From: Lineus longissimus | Taxonomy: Eukaryota; Nemertea; Pilidiophora; Heteronemertea; Lineidae | Reading direction: 5' to 3' | DNA length: 64,000 nucleotides | Assembly: GCF_910592395.1 (NCBI RefSeq) | Contig: NC_088324.1 | Span: 6,166,953 to 6,230,952 of the forward strand | Shown: piece by piece, positions 23,861 through 34,603 of the stretch | How positions within the stretch are numbered: the stretch's first letter is position 1 | Layout: each line of letters begins with the position of its first letter | The notes under the pieces: generated by a model | What the model saw: the letters and a program-made list of their open reading frames with translations, nothing else | The model's database searches: none | Told to the model about the DNA's origin: nothing | Translations under genes and position numbers: made by a program

Positions 23861-25068
23861 TTAGCACTTATTCGATGACAATGGTCCACATATTTTCTGA
23901 AATATTGCCAAAAACCGAATTTTGTTTACGAAGTGGCTATGTACACAGCTGACTGCTGTGTACGCAGGAACACGTTGGTTGCATGCACAGCAGAGGCGAA
24001 TTAACATAACCGCGTCATCAATGACGTCAGCTGGAGAACAAAGGCGGTGGCGGTGGCGGTGGAAGAATTCCCCGCTTCCCTTCAAGTTGGGGCCAAATCT
24101 CATCCTTTCCCGCCTTCCAAACAGCTCTCTCGGTATCAGGAGCAAAACGCAACGTTGCCTTTGTAATATGGCACTCTAGAACCATCGACAAACAATAAAG
24201 AGTATTTAAAAATGATGGGAACATTTTACAGCACTTTATTACGCGTATGTCAAGTACAACTGCAAGCATGGTGAAAAACATGCAAGCAGAAGCCCGGGTT
24301 TTTAGATGGCATGTGTGCCATATGACCAAAACAGTTTTCTCCAGCCAGCGAAGTCTGCTGTGTACTCTAGACAATGTGCGTGCCTGAACATTGTATACAC
24401 AGCATGTTGTGTATTTAAGAGAAAATGTTGTTCGGATTCACAGCAGGTAGCATAAAATCGGAGGCGGGGCGTTATAATGTGCCTAATGAATATTAATATA
24501 AAACGCTGTGAACATAAACATACTGTCTGTTGCATACACAGCATGCTGCGTATGCAACAATAATTGTTCTGCTGCATACACAGCAGGCTGTGTACATATC
24601 CTCTTCATTTTGATTATGGCCGCTCTCATTTGCATAATTTGCATGAATTGCAAAAGTTCAACACATTTAAATGAACAACAACGGGCTATGAATGTGCAAG
24701 GGATATCAGCGGGTAACCTCTGGAATCTTGATGAGCATCGCAGACTATTTGAAAACAGCAAAAAGTAAAAGCTTCCATCATTTCCGCGTCCGACCCCTTG
24801 CTTCCGGACTGTCAGTTCAGTTGGATCGATGTTAACATCAGACGACTGTAATTCACTCTCTAGGTTAAAGTCGGAGTGAGAATCGAAAATGATTCTTAGC
24901 TTCTGTAATAACTGAGCATCAATAGAGAGTGAAACTAACGGTATCAAATTTTGAAAAAGCCATCATCGGTGGACATGGTTTGACCAAATTCATAGGTCAG
25001 GAAAAATCTGATATTTTCTGTAATACTGGGTCAAGGAAGTTTTGTTATTGCTTCCAACTCTTCCGTAG
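23861..25068. repeat. Expanded palindrome cluster in class A unit 2
   Basis: Palindromes lie at 23941-23963, 24396-24413, 24529-24558 (30 bases with one mismatched pair, GTTGCATAC...GTATGCAAC) and 24577-24594. Unit 1 lacks the segment corresponding to about 24540-24590, so it has one fewer hairpin. A 154-codon minus-strand open frame crosses this area but has no recognisable features. Confidence 0.6.
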
Positions 25069-25258
25069 CATTCTTGTTCAGAAAACAAGTAACAGTGCAC
25101 GCAGCTTTACTAGAACTAGAAGTTGTAGGCCATATTCGATCTAAGCGTGATTGTACCAGAGAATGCTTGAGACAATTCATGGCCAGTGAGGCAGACAAGT
25201 GTCTCGGGTTCCTTTACGACGTCAAAGGGACCAGTTGTTGGGTTTACAAAGTATTTGG
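25069..25258 (+). CDS. PAN-like exon N2 (class A, intact)
   Basis: 62 codons with the four cysteines of the PAN pattern plus an extra Cys before the last conserved position (TSCWVYKVF). The donor TGG|GTGAAT is a reasonable 5' splice site and leaves phase 2. Joining to L2 or L3 acceptors gives an uninterrupted frame. Without splicing the frame stops at the next codon (TGA at 25260-25262). This is the clearest evidence for the N-to-L splice phase. Confidence 0.7.
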
Positions 25259-25262
25259 GTGA

Positions 25263-25747
25263 ATCCCCTCTACAGGTAACTATGCAGCGACGTCAAGCCG
25301 ATATCAACTACAGGAATTTTGAAAATCAAAATCACAGCGAGCGGAGCTGCAAAATGATAATATGCTCCTAGGATGTATGTACGGAAAGCTCATGTGGAAA
25401 GTGAAAAGGAAATGGGAAAAGCGTAATGCTGAAAGTATAAATCGCTTGAGATCTGCGTGTTTTTTGGTTGATGCGTTTGATAACAAGTTAGACCTGTAAG
25501 AAAGGCAAACTAATGAAGAAAAACGCCGGCTCAAATAACGCACGAGACGACAATAATGACACAATTAGTCACAAACAGCTCAATATTGATGGCTCATCGG
25601 AAGTCTTTAAAAATATACTATCGCATATTATGACATGGATATTTGTATAAATTTTGACTTTCGCTCTTATAAATTAATGATATGTACCACACACACACAA
25701 ACAACGAGAGCATTGCTGTAAATACAATTGAAAGTTATTCCAAAATA
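25263..25747. other. Spacer after N2
   Basis: It matches 14585-15073 with minor changes and holds a (CA)n run near 25690. No gene is seen. Confidence 0.5.
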
Positions 25748-26380
25748 GGGCCGTTTAGACAACATGAAAAAAACCACATGCGATCCGATTGAATCCGAAT
25801 GCGGTTTAAATTTTTCTCGTCTAAATGCAAAATGATCCGGATCAATGTGGTCCCATCCGGATTAAAAGAAAACTACCGATCGAGGTAGTGTTAATCTGAA
25901 TGCATCCGGATGCACCCGGATCACTAGCGTCGTCTAAACCCAACCGGATTCCCAATCCGGATTCATTCTACCTGGGCGCATGCGCACTAACGAGTGTGTT
26001 GGCACTTTAAACGTTTTGCGTTGCACGAGAATTGTGTTTTTGGCGCGGAGAGTGAGATTGTGAGTTAAAGTGTTTTTTTCACGGACTAATTTGCGATTTT
26101 TTTTCAATCAAGCTATGGCTAAGGCGGATCGGTTTACGGAAAGCGATGTGTTCGATCCCGCGAAATTTCCCGCGAAGAAATGCGGTTCAAGTACCAAACC
26201 AATTTTTTTACACCTCCACAACCAACAGGTATTGGAGAGTTCCAAAGCTATAGATATGCGTCCAGATGAGCCCGGATTGCGCTTATCGTCTAAATGCGCG
26301 CAATTTTCGAGACCTGAATGTGGTTCAATCGGATCGCATGCGGATCCGATAAGAATGTGTTTTTTTCGCCTGCCGTCTAA
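25748..26380. mobile_element. Inverted-terminal element T2
   Basis: This is the second copy of T1 at the identical site, about 630 bases. It has one more copy of an ATCCGGAT-type segment near 25900-25920. Only the class A units carry this element, consistent with insertion before they duplicated. Confidence 0.6.
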
Positions 26381-26701
26381 TCATTGAAATTACAGGTGAT
26401 AAAGATTGATACCTGTTTTATTGGCCACCCGATATATCCTTTCAAACTCAATCTACTCTCCCCTCAAGCAAACATTGATTTATTAATAACAAAGACGCAA
26501 GAACAAAAGAAACATTTTGTTTCTCATAGCGAGAACTGGATCAATATAATATATAGATATTAAACGTATTGACTTCATATAGTTCATATAATGTAATATT
26601 ACAACGGCAAGTTCAAAGCAAAACTGGACATCCCATCGCTATTTTCCAAATGGTTCAAGGCACGATGTCGTATTCGACTGGGTACAAGTGTAAGACCGAT
26701 T
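26381..26701. promoter_or_regulatory. Candidate promoter region of S5
   Basis: The ATATAATATATAG motif lies near 26544-26556, about 230 bases upstream of the Met26 codon. Assignment is by position and sequence resemblance only. Confidence 0.35.
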
Positions 26702-26876
26702 ATGACAGTTGATCGGAATCATGGCATAGATTCCAAAAACGTGCTGTTAATTGACTTCAACTTTTGTTGGTGTTTGATGGTGGCATCAGTGATGATTTCG
26801 TTGTCATACGTTATGTGCATTTGTGTGCTGATAACACTTAATATAGGAGGTGTGACTGCTGGCTCTCCCCCGAAGG
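26702..26876 (+). CDS. Signal-peptide exon S5
   Basis: Length and phase are as in S0. The hydrophobic core contains SYVMCICVL instead of SYFMCICAL. The donor is GAAGG|GTAAGA, with AAA changed to AAG at the last Lys codon. It is the first S exon of the class B run that continues to the right edge. Confidence 0.6.
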
Positions 26877-27294
26877 GTAAGACAGAGACCACGATATAAG
26901 GACATTGTTGTTCCCAACAAGTTAGTCAGTGATTTGGCTTTAACTTACGAACATAACGTGAAGTCATAGTACACGCTATATTCGTGACCTAACATGTTTG
27001 AACAACTAGCCTCGGCCTAGAACACCGATGATGGGCCATACAAACATGTGTTAATGCTGAGCGATGAAATGCTTGTGACCACGTACGGGGGGGGGCTGTT
27101 TTTAATTAAAGTCATTATAGTTTAAGTATTCGCTGCAAGAAACTGTCGTTTATGGGTTCTAGTACTTGATTCACAAACGTTTATTAGAAATATTACAAAT
27201 ACTAATGTTATTATAATATGATTGTTAGCTCTTCTGGATTACAAGCTTGATGGATCTGATCCGGATATACGGTTTGTATATCACAGTACATATA
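26877..27294. other. Intron segment S5 to P1
   Basis: The G run after ACGTAC (27077-27085) is only 9 bases, the shortest in the array. No coding sequence is seen. Confidence 0.55.
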
Positions 27295-29360
27295 CTGTAA
27301 GTAGTTTGAATTTTATCGGTCTTTTCGCAAGTTAGGCCAAACCTTATCAAAGTGTGCGTAATGGGTACAAGTGGGGTGTTCAAAGTACACACTACCGCAA
27401 GGAATATTATGACACGATCAGGACAGATTGTCCTGTCATAGGATAATGTTTAATTCATGCCATTTGAAAAAGACATGAGTAAGCCAAAGTTTGAAAAAAG
27501 CATTGATGCATTCTGATTTGAATGATCACTTGACTTTGAATGGGCCTAGATAAGTAGATGACTGACCAACACTAAAGCTGACCTGTCCGAAATTACACTT
27601 TATTTCCAATCATGAAAAATTCAGTACATTCGGTGTTTGAAAATGTCCTTTTCTAAATCAAGTCTTATTACTTTTAAGGTACATTCAGATTTCTGACCAT
27701 AGGAACAGTGGAATTATTATTCTTAAGGTCATCAAAATCAATCTCATTGTCCTCAGCATCTTCATCTTCCAGAAGGTCATCAGCAATATTTCTGTACTCC
27801 CTGTTTTCATTCGGGACGAGTCCGCCTACCTGAAAAGCACGTGCTTTGGATTCAGGAGGACGTCATCCAAAGCTCGGCTATGAAGAACAGATGCAAAGGG
27901 TATTCTGGGACAGGTGCCATCGGCTGCAGTATTTGCATGCTTCCAGTCTTTCCAGCGGCGCTGACGTGAGCTCTAAATGCCCTCATAATGGTCAAGTCCA
28001 AAGGTTGACTCATAGATGTGCACCGCGCGGGAATGTTATCAAGGAGCACACCAGCTTCTACAATAGGGGCACAGCATTAATCAGCCAATTGAGGTCTAAA
28101 CTGATCTAAGAGTAAAAGCCTTGTATTTGGTTCAAATTCACCAATGAATTTAAGAAAGACTTCATCTAGCCAATGTTGGAGTGTGTCATGATTCCCCCAC
28201 CCTGACCGTGATGAAGTGACACGGACATTTTCAGGAATGTTTTCAAGTCCACGAATTTCTCGGATGAAGCCTGGTTCTCTGAACACAATATGGGCTTGCT
28301 TTTTTTCCCCATTAGATCCAATTGTCAACCCAACGGTGCATCCTAATTAAGAATTGCCCCTTGAAGTTTTAACGTCAACATCCCTCTGTCCCGGAGTAGC
28401 TGCCGTATACATGGGCAGAAAGTCCAACTGACAAAAGGTTATGTTGCCTCACTGTGTCCCTAACGTTTCCTTGAAATCGGCGGACACGCTCATTAGCGTC
28501 AGCTAGAATCGAAGTCGTGTTTCTTGTCTTGCGACGAAATACAATACGTTTCCGTTTCATGAAATCGCTGATCCATCCTGGAGAGCACTGAAAGAGGGAC
28601 CGTTCCGGTCGGTTCAAAAGGTAGTTGTCTCTATCATCACGTGGAAGCTCATCCCACCAGCGGTGGAATTCCAGCTCGGCAGCATAGACCAGATCACCTC
28701 TGGAGACGGGGAGGACAAGACGAGAAATTCGAGAAATCGGTTGTGAACCTGCTCCTCCACTTGTGGCCATATCTGTCGTGGTCGCTTCTGACCCTCCTAC
28801 TTTGGGCATTGTTCTCGGCCTGCTCCATTGACGTTTCCCGATTTGCTATCCATCTTCGCAATGACGTAACTGCCAACCTGAAGCGTCTGGCATACTCTGC
28901 CACATTAAGCAGCCAACCATGTTCAATCGCATGTTCGCAATCGAGGACGTGGCGCAATCGTGCAGTTACACTATAGCTGTTGTGACGTCTTGGTAGTCTA
29001 GAACTAGCAACTTCATCATCCTCATCAGTGTCCATACCTATGGCAGCTGAGAGTATGAGCACAAAATACAACAAATGTTTTCGAATTTTCGCATTGGGCA
29101 TTATCTCCAGCTGGAAAAGGTCTGTCCTGAAGCTTATAGGCCTGCATGGACCATAAACCTACCTGTACCTATTACATCACGGCAATAATCGAGTCAAACA
29201 GACCACACGCATGGGGACATCAAGCCTGGCTGAAAATTGATTAGGCCAAGTTGACGCTACTCCAGGATCTAATGCTTACCTGATTTCTCCCATTGTGGGC
29301 CTCAAATTGGTTTTGGCTGTAAATTAGGCCGAAGACCGATCCGAAAATCCGAACTTACTG
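27295..29360 (-). mobile_element. Pogo/Tigger-like element P1
   Basis: The termini share CAGTAAG-type ends and an ATTTTATCGGTCTT core in inverted orientation and are bounded by TA, the expected target of this superfamily. The left terminus here reads CTGTAAG, and the right-end core reads ATCCGAAAATCC near 29340. The element is about 2.07 kb and carries one antisense transposase relic. Confidence 0.8.
27700..29101 (-). pseudogene. Pogo-like transposase relic (P1)
   Basis: It starts MPNAKIRKH at 29101, with an N-terminal HTH (LLNVAEYARRFRLAVTSLRRW), then a CENP-B-type HTH (SPGWISDFMKRKRIVF) and DDE motifs LLLLDQFRPQ and CTSMSQPLDL. The segment that would hold the first catalytic residue is deleted (RQH joins directly to NLLSVG). 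The normal stop region is also deleted near 27715, and several frameshifts are present. Confidence 0.75.
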
Positions 29361-29705
29361 TATATAGTAACTGGCTTCAGGCCACTTCGGGTCACTTTAG
29401 CCCAATGGTAATAGGCAGGTTTCGCACCGTTACGAACTACGAAAACCGAGCACGAAAATAGAAAGAAGACGAAGAAATATTCTCATAGGGGAGCAAAATC
29501 TAAAGTCTTCTCCTGCTTGTTGGCTGGGGAAGCCTAATGTAACGAAGAATTAGAAATAGTTTTATTGTAATAGTGGATTAAAATCAATAGTCTTCACCAG
29601 CCAACAAGCTTAATTAACAACATCACCTTACAACCGGAAAGCAACTATCACTTATATGCTTACCATCCCGTGACCAGCTCAATTTTTATCATTTTTATTT
29701 CGTAG
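29361..29705. other. Intron end with 13-base inverted repeat before L3
   Basis: GCTTGTTGGCTGG at 29515-29527 pairs with CCAGCCAACAAGC at 29597-29609, leaving a 69-base loop. Each arm is preceded or followed by AGTCTTC. The structure recurs before L4-L7, with arm mismatches before L4 and L6. Confidence 0.55.
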
Positions 29706-30271
29706 CCTATCTGGAAATGCGGAGTACGTTGAGTCTCTAGTTTTTGGGAAAGTGCTTCAGTTTAATGATAAGCACGCATCTGCAACTCTACCTTATATAA
29801 ATACATTAAAATACAAACAGATTACAATTACCTTTTATATAAGATTCCTTACGAACAAGCTTGCCAAGAATATGTGGGTAAGTTTCTATACTGATGTAGA
29901 AATAATTAGCGTAGGAGATAACTCACAAAAGGAAGTGGAGATTGGTATTTGGCACACGGATACCTCTAAACATATCAATGCACGAGACTTTTTTCACTTT
30001 TCAGTCGGCTATCAATCGATTGTCAGTCGCAAATGTTGGCAGCATTTTGCTGTTACAATTACCAGTAATAAGTCTACTTTTAAGCCCCATGTCAAACTTT
30101 ATAGGAACGGGAACCTCTTGAGAATGATAAAGTTTAAGCGATTTAAAAACACGCATGTGTGGAGAAAGTATTCATTTTTGGGTAAATTCATTCAAATGAA
30201 TCAAATGTCGAATTTTAGGTTTTACCCAACTATCGTGAAGAAACTGGATATTTTGGGGAGCAAAAAAAGAG
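29706..30271 (+). CDS. LamG-like lectin domain exon L3
   Basis: It has 188 codons between TTTCGTAG and GAG|GTAGGT, with a fall-back stop at 30298-30300. WQHFAVTIT spans codons 111-119, a sequon (NKS) is at 121 and HVKLYRNGNLL at 128-138. Only one cysteine (codon 110) is present, so no internal disulfide is expected. The C-terminal segment is rich in Lys/Arg (SKKRG). It differs from the L1/L2 class mainly between codons 49 and 105. Confidence 0.75.
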
Positions 30272-30300
30272 GTAGGTTGGTCAACTCGTTAATTATCTGA

Positions 30301-31840
30301 GCCGGAGGGCTTCACCACGACTTTGAAGACGAGTTTATTATTTTCATATTATGCACTGGTCCGACTAGGAATTTTAGGATATTATTGTGCTGGGAGACGT
30401 AGTTTTCTTGTGAAAACTTGAATTTATGTTGACATTAGACGACTGTAATTCACCATCCAATCAGTCGTAAATGAGCATCATCAGATACCTACGCTAATCA
30501 AATAAAAAATCAGCATCGGTCGGAATGGTTTAACCAAATTTTGGTGTCAGAAAAACATCAGGACAATGGCCAATATTACTGCAGTTCATCAAACGTTATC
30601 AGCAAGTTGGTATTTGGAGGACGAAATATACTATAGAATGTTAGTCAACATATGCAAGTTGTGGCAATATTTATATTTTTTAGCATGCGAAATGTCCCCA
30701 AATCTCTTCGGCACATGCAGCTTGTTTTTAAACGAATGGGTTTATTTTTCCCCTGTTTCTCAGCAAACAATACTTCTGACTTTTTTTGACGATCTGTAAA
30801 TTTTGTTTGTACTCTTAGTTATAAAAAACACGATTTTCGTAAATGTTCCCCCTCAACGATTCACCTCATTAACAGGGCCACTGAAGGCAGTGAAGGCAGT
30901 GTTGCTTTGCCGTGATTTGTTGGGCAGAAACCTTGCAAACTACGCCTTTTCTTTCCCACTTTTCTAATTGTTCGAAGCTAACTTAGGAAAAGATGACGAA
31001 TGTACGCACTGCAAGTGTATTTTCAATTACAAGTTACGTCATCTGCCACCGAGGTTGTAAAAAGGAAACATCTATATTTACATCAAGACGTCACCGCGTA
31101 GATCCATGGCTCCATGCAGCGCCTTACTAGTGCATCGGTCCTCATTGAGAGGATCGATGCATGGAGGGCTGACTCGGTTCAAATCGGAGTCAACATCGAA
31201 ATAGCATGATAATTCGAGCAGATTTGGAATTTTTCCTTTTTTTGTGAAATTGGTCGATGGAATCAACTTTATAGAGGTGACTGGGTAGCCTACAGCTTGG
31301 GAATACTGCCCTTCAATTATTGATACCAATGGTCCTTCGAACAAGCATATTTCGGCTCAAATTTAAATATTAGCTTCTTGTCTCCTCCAATAATGAACTT
31401 TGGAATAGCTTTATAGTACAATTTGAGCAATATTGGCATCTGTTCAACAAGATAGCTGCCGAAACATGAGCATTAGTTGCAGCGAACATATGCCGAACAG
31501 GGTATATTGCAAAAGCTTTCTTCATTCTTGATATTGTGCTGCTCGAGGGGAAATTGCTGAAAACAATGCATAGGCCTATTCGTGAACGTGGCAGTTGTCT
31601 TTATGTCTATAAATACCTCGAGAGCTTTTTCAAGTAATAAAAGCTTATTAGCTATCCAGATCAGAGTCCAATATATTTACAGTAATATAGTAATATGTCT
31701 AAAGTAAGAGAAGCTCCTTATATTAATTGTCGATCAGACGAATACTATAAAAGCTAGCTATGTGCCAAAGTATAAACCAGGCACAAGACCAATGATACTG
31801 GGTCAAGGAAGTTTTGTTAATGCTTTCCACTCTTCCGTAG
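30301..31840. other. Spacer L3-N3, with empty AGGTCA-element site and switched block
   Basis: The run ATCAAATAAAAAATCAGC near 30495-30515 is the uninterrupted site used by the elements at 196 and 37896. The block 31085-31344 is the class B, minus-strand form of the orientation-switched repeat, with an 88-codon open frame (MFEGPLVSIIEGQYSQAVGY...). Confidence 0.55.
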
Positions 31841-32030
31841 CATTCTTGTTCACCAAACAAGGTACAGTGCACGAAACTTTACAAGAATTAGTTATTGTGG
31901 AACATATTCGATCTAAGCTTGATTGTACCAGAGAATGCTTGAGACAATTCATGACTAGTGAGGCAGAAAAGTGTCTCGGGTTCCTTTACGAAGTCAGAAG
32001 GACCAGTTGTGCGGTTTACAACGTATTTGT
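31841..32030 (+). CDS. PAN-like exon N3
   Basis: 190 bases, phase 1 in and phase 2 out. Cysteine positions are unchanged. Replacements include ELVIVEH for ELVVVDH and YNVF for YKVF. The frame stays open to 32103 if the GTCGAT donor is not used. Confidence 0.65.
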
Positions 32031-32103
32031 GTCGATCTCATCTTTAAATAATTATGGAGCGACAACAACCAGGTATCAACGACAGGAATTTGCATGTACC
32101 TAA

Positions 32104-34005
32104 AGTAATAGAGCTCGCTATTTAAGGGACAAAGCAAGATATTACATTTTCATTGAAAACAAGTTGTTGTAAATCATCTGACCCATCTTCTCTGAAAATG
32201 GCATGACGATAGCACTGATAATAAGTGAGCTGCGAGCTAACGACTGAGATAAATAAAAGACAAGGTAGCTCATCAATGTGGTACAAATTAGTTACGTGAC
32301 TGAAAAAATCTAACCCACTTGCACAACTTCACATACTACCTATTATCCCTGAAAGTAAAGCTCTGCCATGCAGTTACGGGGAGTGGTCTAGAATTGATTT
32401 TTGGTCGTTTGATAATTACCTCAAACAATAGAGCTATCTCATGAACGATGCAAATATAAAAATTGTGCCTACAATGAAAGTTGTTGCAAAGCATCGATTC
32501 AGCCCTCCCTGGAAATTACATCACAATAGCATTAATGATTAGCGAGCTGCGTGCTAACGAGGTAAAAAAACAATGAAGCTCGTTATTATACAAATTAGTA
32601 AGATAACTGAGAAAATAATCAAACGCACATGCACAACTTCAACATACATGCATCACTTATCATTCCTGAAAGTTGCAGTGTTCTCCGCCAAGCGGTTGCG
32701 GAGGATTTGTCCGGTACAAACGTTTTTAATTTGATAACTGTGGGATAAAGCAAAACGGGGAACTTCACTTCCACATTGGGAATCAGGATTCCGGGGCCTT
32801 CCAGCACGTGGCCTGCATAAGTATATGATACATGCAAACGCATCGTTACAGAAGGCTTGATATTCTTAATATTCTATTTCATTGTAAAACAGCATAGTAA
32901 GTATAAACACAACAAAACATTTAAGGAAAGTGGATGATTATTGGTTAAGAGGTAAACTGGTCTGAGTTCTCACTAGCCAATGGCGACCTGGTTGTAAATC
33001 ATCTGACCAATCTTCTCTGAAAATGGCATGACGATAGCACTGATAATAAGTGAGCTGCGAACAAACGACTCAGATAAAAAAAGACAAGGTAACTCATCAA
33101 TGAGGTACAAATTAGTTACGTGACTGAAAAATCTAACTCACTTGCACAACTTCACATATTACCTATTATCCCTGAAAGTCCAAAATCTCTCCGCCATGCA
33201 GGGTGAATCCCCTCTACAGGTAACTATGCAGCGACGTCAAGCCGATATCAACTACAGGACTTTTGAAAATTACCTCACAGCGAGTGGAGCTGCAAAATGA
33301 TAATATGATCCTAGGATGTCTGTATGGAAAGCTCAGGTGGAAAGGGGAAAAGGAAATGGGAAAAGCGTAATGCTGAAAGTATAAATCTCTTGAGATCTGC
33401 GGATTTTTTTGGTTGATGCGTTTGATACCAAGTTAGACCTGTAAGAAAGGCAAACTAATGAAGAAAAACTCCGACTCAAATAACGCATGAGACGATGATA
33501 ATGACGCAATTTGTCACAAACAGCTCAATATTGACGGCTCATCGGAAGACTTTAAAAGTCTATATCGCAAATGATGACTTGGATATTGGTACAAATTTTG
33601 ACTTTCGCTCTAATAAATTAATTATATGTACCACAAACACAAACAACGAGAGCATTGCTGTAAATACAATTGAAAATTATTCCAAATTGTGATCATTGAA
33701 ATTACAGGTGATAAAGATTGATACCTTTTTTATTGGCCACCCGATATATCCTTTCAAACTCAATCTACTTTCCACTCAAGCAAAAAATGATTGATTAATA
33801 ACAAAGACACAAGAAACATTTTGTTTCTCATAGCGAGAACTCGATCAATATAATATATAGATATTAAACGTATTGACTTCATATAGTTCATATAATGTAA
33901 TATTACAACGGCGAATTCAAAGCAAAACTGGACATCCCATCGCTATTTTCCAAATGGTTCAAGGCATTAGGTCGTATTCGACTTGGTACAAGAGTAAGAC
34001 TGATT
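32104..34005. repeat. Expanded spacer N3-S6 with triplicated block
   Basis: A block containing TCTGAAAATGGCATGACGAT and AGTGAGCTGCG appears near 32164, in a strongly diverged form near 32479, and again near 32991. The other class B units have one copy. The diverged middle copy keeps the order of motifs but only about 70% identity by eye. A TATA-like stretch lies near 33850, ahead of S6. Confidence 0.55.
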
Positions 34006-34180
34006 ATGACAGCTGATCGGAATCATGGCATAGATTCCAAAAAGGTGCTGTTGATTGACTTCAACTTTTGTTGGTGTTTGATGGTGGCATCAGTGATGAT
34101 TTCGTTGTCATACTTTATGTGCACTTGTGCACTTATAACACTTAATATAGGAGGTGTGACTGCTGGCTCTCCCCCGAAAG
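34006..34180 (+). CDS. Signal-peptide exon S6
   Basis: Typical class B exon. The core reads SYFMCTCALITL, with one Thr inside the hydrophobic stretch. Starts MTADRNHG. Donor AAAG|GTAAGA. Confidence 0.6.
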
Positions 34181-34603
34181 GTAAGATAGAGACCACGATA
34201 TAAGGGCATTGTTGTTCCCAACAAGTTAGTCAGTGATTTAGCTTTAACTTACGAACATAACGTGAAGTCAAAGTACACGCTATATTCGTGACCTAACATG
34301 TTTGAACAACTGGCCTCGGCCTAGAACACCGATGATGGGCCAGACGAGCATGTGTTAATGAGAGATGAAATGCTTGTGACCACGTACGGGGGGGGGGGGG
34401 CTGTTCTCAATTAAAGTCTCTATAGTTTAAGTATTCGCTGCAAGAAACTGTCGTTTATGGGTTCTAGTACTTTTTTTCACAAACGCTTATTAGAAATATT
34501 ACAAATACTAATGTTATTATAATATTATGATTGTTAGCTTTTCTGGATTACAAGCTTGATGGATCTGATCCGGATATATGGTTTGTATATCACAGCACAT
34601 ATA
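34181..34603. other. Intron segment S6 to P2
   Basis: It holds a G run of about 13 bases at 34388-34400. No gene is seen. Confidence 0.55.

Noticed and set aside
24483-24947. 154-codon minus-strand open frame
   Set aside because: It crosses the palindrome cluster and PAN leader. The unit 1 counterpart is broken by indels. No domain, signal or codon bias is seen.
3880-30300. Direct S-to-L splicing as a two-exon gene
   Set aside because: The carried base G plus the first LamG bases give a stop within a few codons in every copy. The phases do not match.
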